Source: Pseudohongiella sp. (lineage in GTDB: Bacteria > Pseudomonadota > Gammaproteobacteria > Pseudomonadales > Pseudohongiellaceae). From it: DNA of 64,000 nucleotides. This document shows, one piece after another, positions 18,239-26,765 of the stretch. Each line of letters opens with the position of its first letter. The stretch's first letter is position 1. The stretch spans positions 62,001-126,000 of the forward strand of contig JAUSCD010000031.1 of assembly GCA_030651695.1 (NCBI GenBank). Reading direction: 5' to 3'. Below the pieces are notes generated by a model, which saw nothing but the letters and a program-made list of their open reading frames with translations, was not told the DNA's origin and made no database searches. Made by a program: the position numbers and the translations under genes.

Positions 18239-18252
18239 CCATAGTATTATGG
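18239..18252. promoter_or_regulatory. Candidate operator CCATA-N4-TATGG between divergent TonB receptor and GntP operon
   Basis: A 5-base inverted repeat with a 4-base centre in the 166-base divergent promoter region. Its position and the nearby LuxR-type regulator make it a possible CrbR site. This is inference; the same half-sites were not traced elsewhere in the window. Confidence 0.35.
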
Positions 18253-18331
18253 GTTGCACCGCCGCATTGATGAACAATAGCCCTCGCTCAGCCATCTCGA
18301 AAAAAACAAAATCAGAAAGAGGGACGTCATA

Positions 18332-19633
18332 TTGGACGCTGTCAGTTTGTTTGGCCTCATCGGCGGCCTCGCTCTGCTTATTATTCTTACCCTGCGTGGA
18401 TGGAACCTGTTTATCAGTGCGCCGCTTTGCGCAGTACTGGTTGCGGTGACAAGTCAGATACCTCTGTTTACCGGTCAGGTGAATTTTGTTCAAAGTTATA
18501 TGAGCGGTTTTACCGGCTTTATTGCTTCCTGGTTCTTTATGTTTTTGCTGGGATCAATTTTTGGCAAATTTATGGAAGATACCGGCGCGGCAGACAGTGT
18601 TGCTGCTTTTATCACCGGCAAATTGGGAAAACAGCGCGCGGTATTGGCTGTGGTGATCGCCTGTGCCGTACTCACCTATGGCGGCGTCAGTCTGTTTGTC
18701 GTCGCGTTTGCGGTGTACCCGATGGCGCTCAGTCTGTTTAAAGAAGCCAATCTGCCGCGGCGGTTTATCCCTGCAGCGCTCGCCTTTGGTTCAGTTACCT
18801 TTACCATGACCTCCGCCGGCTCACCTGAAATCCAGAACTGGATTCCTATGGAGTTTCTCGGCACAACACCATATGCAGCCTGGGAAGTCAGTCTTGTTGT
18901 TGCAGTATTTATGGCGGTGTTCGGGTACTGGTGGCTACAGCGCATGATTGCGTCGGCAGTTGACCGTGGTGAAGTGTTTGTCGCCCGCACAACGGACCCG
19001 ACGCTGACCGATCGCGCCCTTCCCCACCCGCTCACCGGACTGATCCCGCTTATCATTGTGCTGGCGTTGTCTTTTATTTTTCACGACAGCCTCAGACAAA
19101 ACGCGCTGATTATTGCGCTGCTCGGCGGTGTGTTGAGTTTGATGGTTATAAACCGCGCTTATTTTAAAAACATGCAGGAAGCACTCGGGCACGCGACTAC
19201 CGGTGCCCTGGTAGCCATTGGCAATACCGCTGCCGTCGTTGGATTTGGTGGCGTGGCACGGGTGACACCGGCATTTGATATGGCGGTTGCAGCGCTGACT
19301 TCTCTGCCCGGCAATGAACTGGTGGGCGCCGCAGTTGCTGTCAGTGTGATTGCCGGGTTGACCGGCTCGGCCTCTGGCGGACAAGTTATCGCACTGCCTG
19401 CTGTGGGCCCGCATTACCTTGACCTGGGTGTGAACCCGGAACAACTTCACCGTGTGGTAGCGATTTCCTCCGGTGCGCTCGATTCATTGCCACACAATGG
19501 CTACGTGGTCACCACCATTCGTGGCGTCTGCCAGGAATCACACAAAGATGCCTACTGGGCCGTCGGCGCCGTCACTGTGATTGTGCCTTTGATGGGGCTG
19601 AGTCTGGCGCTGTTACTGTTTACGCTGTTCTGA
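18332..19633 (+). CDS. GntP-family permease
   Basis: 433 residues, about 12 membrane helices. The GntP/gluconate-proton symporter family is recognised from 'FLLGSIFGKFMEDTGAADSVA', 'FVVAFAVYPMALSLFKEANLPRRFIPAALAFGS', 'TMTSAGSPEIQNWIP' and 'GLTGSASGGQ'. Members import gluconate or related hydroxy-acids, and some import 3-hydroxybutyrate. The start is TTG with GAGGGA upstream. The following acyl-CoA ligase begins 12 bases after the stop, so an operon is likely, and a CoA-activated carboxylate such as a hydroxyacid or fatty acid is the more probable cargo. That substrate call is inference. Confidence 0.85.
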   Translation: MDAVSLFGLIGGLALLIILTLRGWNLFISAPLCAVLVAVTSQIPLFTGQVNFVQSYMSGFTGFIASWFFMFLLGSIFGKFMEDTGAADSVAAFITGKLGKQRAVLAVVIACAVLTYGGVSLFVVAFAVYPMALSLFKEANLPRRFIPAALAFGSVTFTMTSAGSPEIQNWIPMEFLGTTPYAAWEVSLVVAVFMAVFGYWWLQRMIASAVDRGEVFVARTTDPTLTDRALPHPLTGLIPLIIVLALSFIFHDSLRQNALIIALLGGVLSLMVINRAYFKNMQEALGHATTGALVAIGNTAAVVGFGGVARVTPAFDMAVAALTSLPGNELVGAAVAVSVIAGLTGSASGGQVIALPAVGPHYLDLGVNPEQLHRVVAISSGALDSLPHNGYVVTTIRGVCQESHKDAYWAVGAVTVIVPLMGLSLALLLFTLF

Positions 19634-19645
19634 TTGGAGTTCTGC

Positions 19646-21277
19646 ATGTACGGCAATATGATGGATACGTCCTTGTTGATTATTGATTTGTTAAATCACG
19701 GACGTCAACGTTATCCCTTTCAGGAAGTGATTTCACGTCGACTGGAAGGCGATATCCACCGCAGCAACTACCTGCAGATCTGGCAGCGCAGCGCACAGCT
19801 GGCACATGCGCTGGAAGAACTTGGCGTAAAAGCCGGTGATTGTATTGCGAGCCTGGCCTGGAACACGCACAGGCACATGGAACTGTACTACGCCGTGTCC
19901 GGCATCGGAGCAGTACTTCATACCGTCAATCCGCGGCTGTTCAGCGAGCAGATTGAATACGTCATCAATCACGCTGAAGACAAATATGTATTTATTGATG
20001 TGTCCTTTGTGGAGCTCCTGGAACCTCTTCAAGACCGGTTAAAAACCGTCAGAGGTTTCGTGATCATGACTGATCTTGAGCACATGCCGGACACCACGCT
20101 GGAACCCGTGTTTTGTTTTGAGGATCTGGTGCAGGATCAACGCAAAGAATTCGACTGGCCGCGTTTTGATGAGAATACCGCAGCAGCACTGTGTTACACC
20201 TCCGGCACCACCGGCAATCCGAAAGGCGTGCTGTATTCACATCGCGCCATGGTGCTGCATGCGCAGGCTACCGCTTCACGTGAACTGCTGGATCTGACAC
20301 CCGACACAGTTTTATTACCCATGGTTGCCATGTACCACGCCGGTGCCTGGGGCGCGCCCTATGCCGCGCCTTTATCCGGTTGCAAACTGGTATTACCCGG
20401 TAGCGGCATGGACGGCGAAAGCATGGCTGAGCTTATTGCTGCGGAAAACGTCACAGTAGGTTTGGGTGTCCCCACCATCTGGCTGACCTTACATAATTAT
20501 TGGGCCGATGCCGGCTCAACAGAAAGTTCGTTAAAGCGTGTTTGTGTTGGCGGCGCAGCGTCACCGCTTGGCATGGTCAAACTGTATCAGGAGCGCTACG
20601 GCATCTACTGGCAGCCGATCTGGGGCATGACCGAAACCGGACCGCTGGCAACCTCGTTACCGCCGTCTCCTGCCGTAATGCAACTGCCTCTGGAGCAGCG
20701 CTACCTGAAACAAACCACTGCCGGCCAGGCTGCTTTTGGTGTTGAAATGGCTATCTTTGATGCTGATGACAAACCACTGCCACATGACGGAGAAACCAGT
20801 GGCGAATTGCGTGTTCGCGGCCCATGGATCTGCAACCAGTATTACAAAAATCCTGATCTCAGCGCGTTTCCTGATGGCTGGCTGGCGACGGGCGACATAG
20901 CAGTGATAGACGCACAGGGATATATGCGCGTAGTGGATCGCAAAAAAGACGTCATCAAAAGTGGCGGCGAATGGATCAGTTCACTTGAGATTGAAAGCAT
21001 TGTCAGCCAACATCCGGACGTGAACGAATGCACCGTGATCGGCGCCAGACATCCCAAGTGGGATGAGCGCCCGGTGCTGATTGTGGTCAGCAACCGTGGT
21101 GCCGCTCTGAACGCGACCGAGATAGCAGTTTTTCTGGACGGGAAAATTGCACGCTGGTGGATGCCAGACCACATTCTGTTTGTTGAAAGCCTGCCCAAAA
21201 CCGGCACTGGAAAAGTGTTAAAAAATGAACTACGTGAACAGTACGGCAACATTCTTTTGACAGCCATACACGCCTGA
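19646..21277 (+). CDS. Medium/long-chain acyl-CoA ligase (AlkK-like)
   Basis: 543 residues of the ANL adenylate-forming superfamily: P-loop 'LCYTSGTTGNPKGVLYSHRAM', 'MVAMYHAGAWGAPYAAPLSG', 'WGMTETGPLAT', 'GWLATGDIAVIDAQGYMRVVDRKKDVIKSGGEWIS' and the C-terminal catalytic Lys in 'LPKTGTGKVLKNELRE'. This matches AlkK-type fatty-acid-CoA ligases. I start at the ATG at 19646, behind GGAG (19636-19639). It follows the GntP permease in an operon and precedes a secreted hydrolase, fitting activation of the imported acid to its CoA ester. Chain length is not determinable. Confidence 0.88.
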   Translation: MYGNMMDTSLLIIDLLNHGRQRYPFQEVISRRLEGDIHRSNYLQIWQRSAQLAHALEELGVKAGDCIASLAWNTHRHMELYYAVSGIGAVLHTVNPRLFSEQIEYVINHAEDKYVFIDVSFVELLEPLQDRLKTVRGFVIMTDLEHMPDTTLEPVFCFEDLVQDQRKEFDWPRFDENTAAALCYTSGTTGNPKGVLYSHRAMVLHAQATASRELLDLTPDTVLLPMVAMYHAGAWGAPYAAPLSGCKLVLPGSGMDGESMAELIAAENVTVGLGVPTIWLTLHNYWADAGSTESSLKRVCVGGAASPLGMVKLYQERYGIYWQPIWGMTETGPLATSLPPSPAVMQLPLEQRYLKQTTAGQAAFGVEMAIFDADDKPLPHDGETSGELRVRGPWICNQYYKNPDLSAFPDGWLATGDIAVIDAQGYMRVVDRKKDVIKSGGEWISSLEIESIVSQHPDVNECTVIGARHPKWDERPVLIVVSNRGAALNATEIAVFLDGKIARWWMPDHILFVESLPKTGTGKVLKNELREQYGNILLTAIHA

Positions 21278-21316
21278 GTTGCCGTTAGCAGATTTTTTAT
21301 CCCGGAGAAGTCAGCG

Positions 21317-22525
21317 ATGTTGAATCCAGTAAACGCCCTCAAAAAAACACTAATGTTGGTGCTGACGTTTTATGTCCTGAGCGCCTGTGCGCAGGAGCAG
21401 TCGCCCGCGGAAACTTCGCTGGGCCTTGTGCAGAAACAGGTATTCACCACGCGTGATTTTCAGACCTTTAATGGCCAGCAAATCGCCGAAGTGCGCGTGG
21501 GCTGGGAAGTCTACGGCGAGCTCAATGACGCCAAAGACAACGTTATTCTGATCACGCACTTTTTCTCAGGCAACAGCCACGCCGCCGGCAAATACACCGA
21601 TGCCGATGCCCTGCCCGGCTACTGGGATGCCATTATCGGACCAGGCAAAACCATAGACACCAACCGCTTCTACGTGATCAGCTCAGACACTCTGGTGAAC
21701 CAGGAGCCGCATAACCCGATGGTGACCACCACCGGCCCGGCGTCAATCAATCCGGCCACAGGGAAAGCCTACGCACTGGACTTTCCGGTAGTCACCATCC
21801 GGGATTTTGTGAATGTACAAAAAGCCCTGCTGGATAGTCTGGGGGTGAACAAATTACACGCTGTTGTTGGCGCATCCATGGGTTCATTGCAGGCATTGGA
21901 CTGGGCCACCGCCTATCCTGATTATGTTGAACGCGTAATCTCCGTGATTGGTATGGGCGCCGCTGATCCGTGGACCATTGCCGGACTACAGCAATGGGCC
22001 AACCCGATTATTGCCGACCCCAACTGGAACAATGGCGACTACTACGAAGGAGAAGCGCCCGCCACAGGCCTGCGTCAGGCACTGGGCATGGTGACCCTGC
22101 AAGCTATGCATCCACTGATCTTCAATCAGGCTTACGCCGCCAGCGGCCCGCGTGAAGCCGCGCCACTGCAGGATATCCGTGCCAACTTTGTAGTGGTTGA
22201 CCAGCTCAATGCCGCCGCACAAGCCCGCACCACCTACGCCGACGCCAACCATGTGTTGTATCTGGTGCGCGCCAATCAGTTGTTTATGGCCGGCTTTGCT
22301 GACAACCTCAGTGAAGGCCTGTCTGCTGTGACTGCAAAGGTATTGTTCCTGCCGGCGACCAATGACTTGTTGTTGCAGCCGTATATGGCAAAAGCTGCGC
22401 ACGATACGTTGCTGAGTCTGGGCAAAGAATCGTATTACGAAGAGATAGAGGGCCCCTGGGGGCATCTGGATGGGGTTTATAGTGTTGGGCAAAAGGCGGA
22501 TGTGATTGTTGAGTTTTTGGATTGA
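21317..22525 (+). CDS. MetX-like alpha/beta-hydrolase lipoprotein
   Basis: 402 residues. The body is of the homoserine O-acetyltransferase (MetX) alpha/beta-hydrolase family: nucleophile Ser in 'VVGASMGSLQALDWA', catalytic Asp in 'LFLPATNDLLLQP' and His in 'EGPWGHLDGV'. Unlike cytoplasmic MetX it has a lipoprotein signal with lipobox 'LSAC', Cys24, followed by Ala-Gln, so it is predicted to reach the outer membrane. A biosynthetic acetyltransferase needing acetyl-CoA would not work there, so esterase or lactonase activity is more likely. It is the third gene of the GntP/ligase operon (39-base gap, GGAG upstream), suggesting release of an acid that is then imported and activated. Confidence 0.8.
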   Translation: MLNPVNALKKTLMLVLTFYVLSACAQEQSPAETSLGLVQKQVFTTRDFQTFNGQQIAEVRVGWEVYGELNDAKDNVILITHFFSGNSHAAGKYTDADALPGYWDAIIGPGKTIDTNRFYVISSDTLVNQEPHNPMVTTTGPASINPATGKAYALDFPVVTIRDFVNVQKALLDSLGVNKLHAVVGASMGSLQALDWATAYPDYVERVISVIGMGAADPWTIAGLQQWANPIIADPNWNNGDYYEGEAPATGLRQALGMVTLQAMHPLIFNQAYAASGPREAAPLQDIRANFVVVDQLNAAAQARTTYADANHVLYLVRANQLFMAGFADNLSEGLSAVTAKVLFLPATNDLLLQPYMAKAAHDTLLSLGKESYYEEIEGPWGHLDGVYSVGQKADVIVEFLD

Positions 22526-22659
22526 GCATGTGGACAGCAATACGAAACTGCGTGTGGATAGCAAGTTATTGAGACAGGATTCCTAAGCGCCCACAAGCGC
22601 AACAAAATGAAATATTTTTTATCTGAATACAGCGCCTCGTGCTTAAATAGTCTTGCCCC

Positions 22660-22956
22660 TCAGTGACGAACGACTCCATAACTAAAAGTCGATACGATTG
22701 GCAGGAAAATAACAAAAGCCCATGTTTCTAGTATTAAAAAGAAAATAAAGTCGCGCTCTATCAACATCGAACGAACAACCAGAAATGCCAGGTATTGTGA
22801 TATCAACATGTTTGAAAATAGTACCACGACCGATGTTTCCATCAAGTGTCCACACTTTTTGCATTCTATAGACCAATCGTAGACTGCCAGTATCCGTTGC
22901 AGCACTGGAATCTTTTTGTCACAACGGTGGCAGCTTCGCTTAATATCACTAAACAT
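22660..22956 (-). CDS. Small zinc-ribbon membrane protein (possible immunity protein)
   Basis: 98 residues, not recognised as a named family. The N-terminus has two CxxC pairs, 'SCHRCDKK' and 'ECKKCGH', spaced as a zinc ribbon. Two to three hydrophobic segments follow: 'VVVLFSNMLISQYLAFLVV', 'FIFFLILETWAFVIFLPIV'. It lies on the same strand just beyond the terminator of the two-peptide genes, with an AGAGG-like site before its ATG. Small membrane proteins next to class II bacteriocin genes are often immunity proteins, so that is a reasonable guess, but the sequence itself does not show it. Confidence 0.55.
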   Translation of the reverse strand: MFSDIKRSCHRCDKKIPVLQRILAVYDWSIECKKCGHLMETSVVVLFSNMLISQYLAFLVVRSMLIERDFIFFLILETWAFVIFLPIVSTFSYGVVRH

Positions 22957-23002
22957 GTATACGATGCCTCTAGGTTATTCTGATTACCTGAGAAATAAGA
23001 AA

Positions 23003-23025
23003 CCGCTGAACACAAGGTTCAGCGG
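23003..23025 (-). terminator. Terminator of the double-glycine peptide operon
   Basis: CCGCTGAAC (23003-23011) pairs with GTTCAGCGG (23017-23025) across ACAAG. On the minus strand a T-rich tract follows. It lies 12 bases past the stop of the second peptide gene. Confidence 0.8.
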
Positions 23026-23037
23026 CGCTTTTTGCAT

Positions 23038-23205
23038 TTAACTATCGCTTTCTAGATAGCCCGTTGTTGCACCGCCAAGTGCGCCCGCGGCTAACGCAGG
23101 CACTACTCGGACCGCCACGTAACGAACGGCGACATAAGCAGCCATGACAAGCACAGGATTGCCGCCCGAAACGGTTTCTATTTCTGACCGATTTAGCTCA
23201 ATCAT
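23038..23205 (-). CDS. Double-glycine-leader peptide B (microcin/bacteriocin precursor)
   Basis: 55 residues, starting at the ATG at 23205 with GGGAG (23213-23217) upstream; the longer open frame to 23274 overlaps peptide A and is not used. Leader 'MIELNRSEIETVSGG' is a textbook class II double-glycine leader, with acidic/hydrophobic residues at fixed positions and GG at 14-15. The predicted 40-residue core begins NPVLVMAAYV, is rich in Val and Ala, has a GxxxG motif (GALGG), two Arg near the middle, no Cys, and ends LESDS. The C39 exporter encoded upstream in the same transcript would cleave after GG. Function as an antibacterial peptide is inferred. Confidence 0.85.
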   Translation of the reverse strand: MIELNRSEIETVSGGNPVLVMAAYVAVRYVAVRVVPALAAGALGGATTGYLESDS

Positions 23206-23218
23206 CACTTTTCTCCCG

Positions 23219-23371
23219 CTACGAGTCGGATACGAATTCGCGCGCGTAGTATGCAGCTGTAGCTGCGCCCGCAATGGAAACCACCCATGTCACCCCCTTA
23301 ACTGCCAACGCAGCAAGTGGCACCGCACCTCCAGCGACCTGACTGACTTCATCTTTTTTTAGCTCACGCAT
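23219..23371 (-). CDS. Double-glycine-leader peptide A (microcin/bacteriocin precursor)
   Basis: 50 residues, found by direct reading because it is short. ATG at 23371 with AGGAG (23380-23384) 8 bases upstream; TAG at 23221-23219. Leader 'MRELKKDEVSQVAGG' has the same length and pattern as peptide B's leader. The 35-residue core begins AVPLAALAVK, contains GVTWVVSIAG and AATAAYYARE, has AxxxA/GxxxA helix-packing motifs and no Cys, and ends FVSDS. The peptide B start is 13 bases downstream, so the two are surely co-translated. Two non-identical hydrophobic peptides side by side are the arrangement of two-peptide (class IIb) bacteriocins. Confidence 0.87.
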   Translation of the reverse strand: MRELKKDEVSQVAGGAVPLAALAVKGVTWVVSIAGAATAAYYAREFVSDS

Positions 23372-23424
23372 ATTTACTTCTCCTTTTTAGTACAACACTA
23401 AAGAAGTCATCACCATAAATCTGG

Positions 23425-25536
23425 TTATGACTCCGTCCCTGTGACAAACCTGCCGCCACAATCCTTGTCCAAAATTATTTTCTTGCTGGCCAACTGATAA
23501 ATTTCCGGTCTGTGACTGATCAGAACAATACTGGTCTTCAAGGCTTGCAGGGATCTGATAACTGCCTTCTCGGTCTCAATATCGAGGTTGGCTGTTGCTT
23601 CATCCAGAAACAGAATTTTTGCCTGTTTGTAGAAAGCGCGGGCCAGCAATATCCGCTGCGCCTGGCCCGCTGACAGCATGGATCCCATGTCACCTATCAT
23701 GCTGTTGTAGTTCATGGGAAGTGAGACAATCAGATCATGAATCAACGCCTGTTTCGCAGCATGATGTACCCGTTCTATATCAGGCTGGTGATCAAACAAG
23801 GTGATATTGTCCAGTATGGACCCAGACAATAGTTGATCCGTCTGCAAAATGCCGGCACAAATATCACGGTACTGCCGTATCCCTGAATCACGGATATCTC
23901 TGTCGTCGAGTTTTACCACGCCCTGATCTGGCTGCAGTAATCCCGCCATAATTTTCAGTAACGTCGACTTGCCGACACCTGATGGCCCAACTAGCGCGAC
24001 TACCTCACCAGGCTCCAATACAAGATCAACACCAGTCAGAACAGGAATATGGCTGCCAGGATAACTGTAAGAAATATTCTCCAGTGTCAGCTTGCCACGC
24101 GAGGGTGTTCTGATTGCCGGCAAATGAATAGTGCTGAACTCTTTTTCTGTGCATGTGATGTCTGACACCCGTTCCAGCTGCAGCCTGACCAGACGGATCT
24201 GTACCAGCTTGTCGATGAATGATCTGATAGCGGTTGAAAAATTGCCTTTCAGGGCAACAAAAGCCGTCAGGAACCCCAGTGTAAGCACGCCAGCAAGTAC
24301 CTGGGTGGCGGCAAGATAAACTACCAACACATTCTCGATTGCAAACAGCGTACCAAAGACCAGATCGAGCTTTATTGTAAAGCGCGCCAGATGAACCTGT
24401 GTGTTGATCTGTTCTGCGTACGCGTTCCGCCACATCAGCACCCGCGGCAGCTCCCGGCAATAGAACTTGATCACTTGAATGGCCCGCATGTTCTCCATCA
24501 GTGCGCTACTGGTTTTGGCCTCAGCCACAATGAGCTGCTCTTGCAGTGTTTGAATAGAGGGGATGGCCAATAATTTCAGTAGCGAAACCAGCACCACAAA
24601 CAGCAAGACAACTGACGCCAACAAAGGGCTGAAATAGAACATCACCAGCAAGGTAATAACTGCAAACAGCCCATCAAGCACGACCGTGATCATATCTTCA
24701 CTTATGATTCTGCGGATTTCCCGTATCGACCCAAATCGGGAAACAAGATCGCCCACGTGCCGGCGCTCGAAAAAATCCGCCGGCAGGCTCATCATGTGAG
24801 TGAACACATTGCCTACCATCTGGAACCCAAGCTGATTGGAGAAATACAGCTGAACTTGCGATCTGGCGTATGCCATCACTACCCCTGACAGTGCCAGCAG
24901 AGCGAATCCGGTCGCAAGTATTTTCAGTATGTCCTGGTCCTGTTTTGACAAGCTCTCATCGATCACGGTCTGCATAAAAAATGCACCGCCAATTGATACC
25001 AATTGCAAACACATTGATAACAAAAACAGCTGTACTACTGAAGACATGAATCCCGGATACCTGACAAACAAATCCGTCAGTTTTGATCGTAAAATCCGGG
25101 TCTGAGGTACAAACCCTGCCGCTGGCGTAAACTCAACAGCAATCCCGGTGAAATGTCTGCCGGCCTCATTGAATCCGTATGTCCTCTCACCCACGGCAGG
25201 GTCATTGATAACCAGACCCTTTTTGCTGATTTTTTTCAGCACAACAAAATGCGTCATGTCCCAGTGCAGGACTGCCGGCAGCTGTAGCGCACTAAGGTCT
25301 TCGAGCTCCAATTTAAGCGCGCGGGTACTCATACTCAGCGCTTCGGCGATGCCGAGAATATCTGCCAGATTCGCGCCCCGGCCAGAAACGGCATGGTCTC
25401 TGCGTAAACTGTTCAGATCGATTTTGTTTCCAAAATACGTTGCTATCATGGCCAGGCATGCCAGCCCGCATTCTGTGCGCTCGGACTGGAGAATGCAGGG
25501 CATGTGAGTCCTCGACTGAAACAGGGCACTCATCAC
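23425..25536 (-). CDS. C39-peptidase bacteriocin ABC exporter
   Basis: 703 residues. An N-terminal C39 Cys peptidase has its full triad: Cys23 in 'QSERTECGLACLAM', His96 in 'DMTHFVVL' and Asp112 in 'INDPAVG'. It should therefore cleave double-glycine leaders while exporting. A six-helix ABC transmembrane domain follows (about 165-450), then a nucleotide-binding domain with Walker A 'LVGPSGVGKSTLL', signature 'LSAGQAQRILLARAF' and Walker B 'ILFLDEATANLD'. CvaB of colicin V is the archetype. It overlaps the HlyD gene by 4 bases and is followed after 53 bases by the two precursor peptides. Confidence 0.93.
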   Translation of the reverse strand: MMSALFQSRTHMPCILQSERTECGLACLAMIATYFGNKIDLNSLRRDHAVSGRGANLADILGIAEALSMSTRALKLELEDLSALQLPAVLHWDMTHFVVLKKISKKGLVINDPAVGERTYGFNEAGRHFTGIAVEFTPAAGFVPQTRILRSKLTDLFVRYPGFMSSVVQLFLLSMCLQLVSIGGAFFMQTVIDESLSKQDQDILKILATGFALLALSGVVMAYARSQVQLYFSNQLGFQMVGNVFTHMMSLPADFFERRHVGDLVSRFGSIREIRRIISEDMITVVLDGLFAVITLLVMFYFSPLLASVVLLFVVLVSLLKLLAIPSIQTLQEQLIVAEAKTSSALMENMRAIQVIKFYCRELPRVLMWRNAYAEQINTQVHLARFTIKLDLVFGTLFAIENVLVVYLAATQVLAGVLTLGFLTAFVALKGNFSTAIRSFIDKLVQIRLVRLQLERVSDITCTEKEFSTIHLPAIRTPSRGKLTLENISYSYPGSHIPVLTGVDLVLEPGEVVALVGPSGVGKSTLLKIMAGLLQPDQGVVKLDDRDIRDSGIRQYRDICAGILQTDQLLSGSILDNITLFDHQPDIERVHHAAKQALIHDLIVSLPMNYNSMIGDMGSMLSAGQAQRILLARAFYKQAKILFLDEATANLDIETEKAVIRSLQALKTSIVLISHRPEIYQLASKKIILDKDCGGRFVTGTES

Positions 25537-26765
25537 AACCTCCTCGCCAGTGAAGTCAACGGTTCCATGATCCCCTGCAAAATAGTGCGCTGTCCCGTAA
25601 CAAGCTGAGCGCTGAACTGCATACCTGAACGCAGACTCAGGTTGTGCCGCAGTGGCAACAACTCTGCTTTTAGTAAATACACTGGCTCATTGATATCCAG
25701 AGGAATCAGATGTTCCCGAGGATCAATCACTGCGGTTCCGATTGAGCTCACTACCGCTTCATAACTCCCGTACTGCTGATAGGGAAATGCATCGTAGTTT
25801 AGCAGCACTTTCTGGCCCGCTTTTATTTTCCCGAGCGCACGCGACGGCACAAATATCTGGGCCTCATAGTCAGGGGCATCAGCAACAATGCTTACGAATG
25901 GCCGATGCGGGTCAAGTTGATCACCACGTGATAGAAGCAGATTGTTTATTCTCCCGGACACCGGAGCTGCGACCGTAAAGTTCTGCTCATACAGCGCCTC
26001 CTCGCGACGTTGCTCCAATTGCGATAGACTGATTTGCAAGGCGATCTGCTCATCTTTCAGTCTTGCCTGCTCGACTGCGGCGTCGTGACGGCTGTCTTCC
26101 TTCAGGCGGGCTGTGGACTGCAGTGCCATACGCATATTCTGGAAAGATTTTCTCATTGATATCAGAGATGCTTTTCCATGTGTCAGCTCGCTCTCTGAAA
26201 TAGCACCACGCTCCCATAGACGTTCGAGTCGGGCGTAGTCACCTTCGGCCATTTCCAGCTGCAACATGGACAGATCATATTCTTCAGCACGTATCAAGAT
26301 CTCTTCGCGCAAAGCCAACTCACGTTTTTCTGACTGATCATATGCCAGTCGTTGCCTCTCCGCTGACAAAAGTAGCCGGGCCTCCAGATGCGATATCTGA
26401 TGTTCAATACGCCGAATGATTGCCTGCTTCGCAGCATCGCCAGTCTGGTCATAACCAGGCTCAATAAGGGATACCAGCGCTTGGCCTTGACTGACTAATT
26501 GTCCATTGCTTACGTGCAGTTTTTCAACGACACCACTACGGTTGCCATAGACTTTTACCTCGCCGTTGGTGGCATAGATAAAACCTCTGACGTTCTCCGT
26601 CTGTTTTATGCTGGCCGACGCCGCGAACCCTGCAACTACAAAAAAAAATCCCGCTGCCGATAGCAGAAGTACACGAAGCGTCAACGGCTGATAGAACACA
26701 GCATCACCAAAAAAATGGTCGCGCTGCACCCCAAGCACCTCTCGCCTGAACAGATTATCGCGCAT
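25533..26765 (-). CDS. HlyD-family membrane fusion protein of the peptide exporter
   Basis: 410 residues. One N-terminal membrane segment (about 29-52, 'VLLLSAAGFFFVVAGFAASA'), a split lipoyl domain ('ATNGEVKVYGNRSGVVEKLHVSNGQLVSQGQALVSL' and 'FTVAAPVSGRINNLLLSRGDQLDP'), a long coiled-coil hairpin between them, and a C-terminal beta-barrel 'KAGQKVLLNYDAFPYQQYGSYEAVVSSIG'. This is the CvaA/HlyD periplasmic adaptor linking the inner-membrane ABC exporter to an outer-membrane TolC channel. It overlaps the acyltransferase gene by 11 bases and the exporter by 4. No TolC is encoded in the window. Confidence 0.92.
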   Translation of the reverse strand: MRDNLFRREVLGVQRDHFFGDAVFYQPLTLRVLLLSAAGFFFVVAGFAASASIKQTENVRGFIYATNGEVKVYGNRSGVVEKLHVSNGQLVSQGQALVSLIEPGYDQTGDAAKQAIIRRIEHQISHLEARLLLSAERQRLAYDQSEKRELALREEILIRAEEYDLSMLQLEMAEGDYARLERLWERGAISESELTHGKASLISMRKSFQNMRMALQSTARLKEDSRHDAAVEQARLKDEQIALQISLSQLEQRREEALYEQNFTVAAPVSGRINNLLLSRGDQLDPHRPFVSIVADAPDYEAQIFVPSRALGKIKAGQKVLLNYDAFPYQQYGSYEAVVSSIGTAVIDPREHLIPLDINEPVYLLKAELLPLRHNLSLRSGMQFSAQLVTGQRTILQGIMEPLTSLARRL

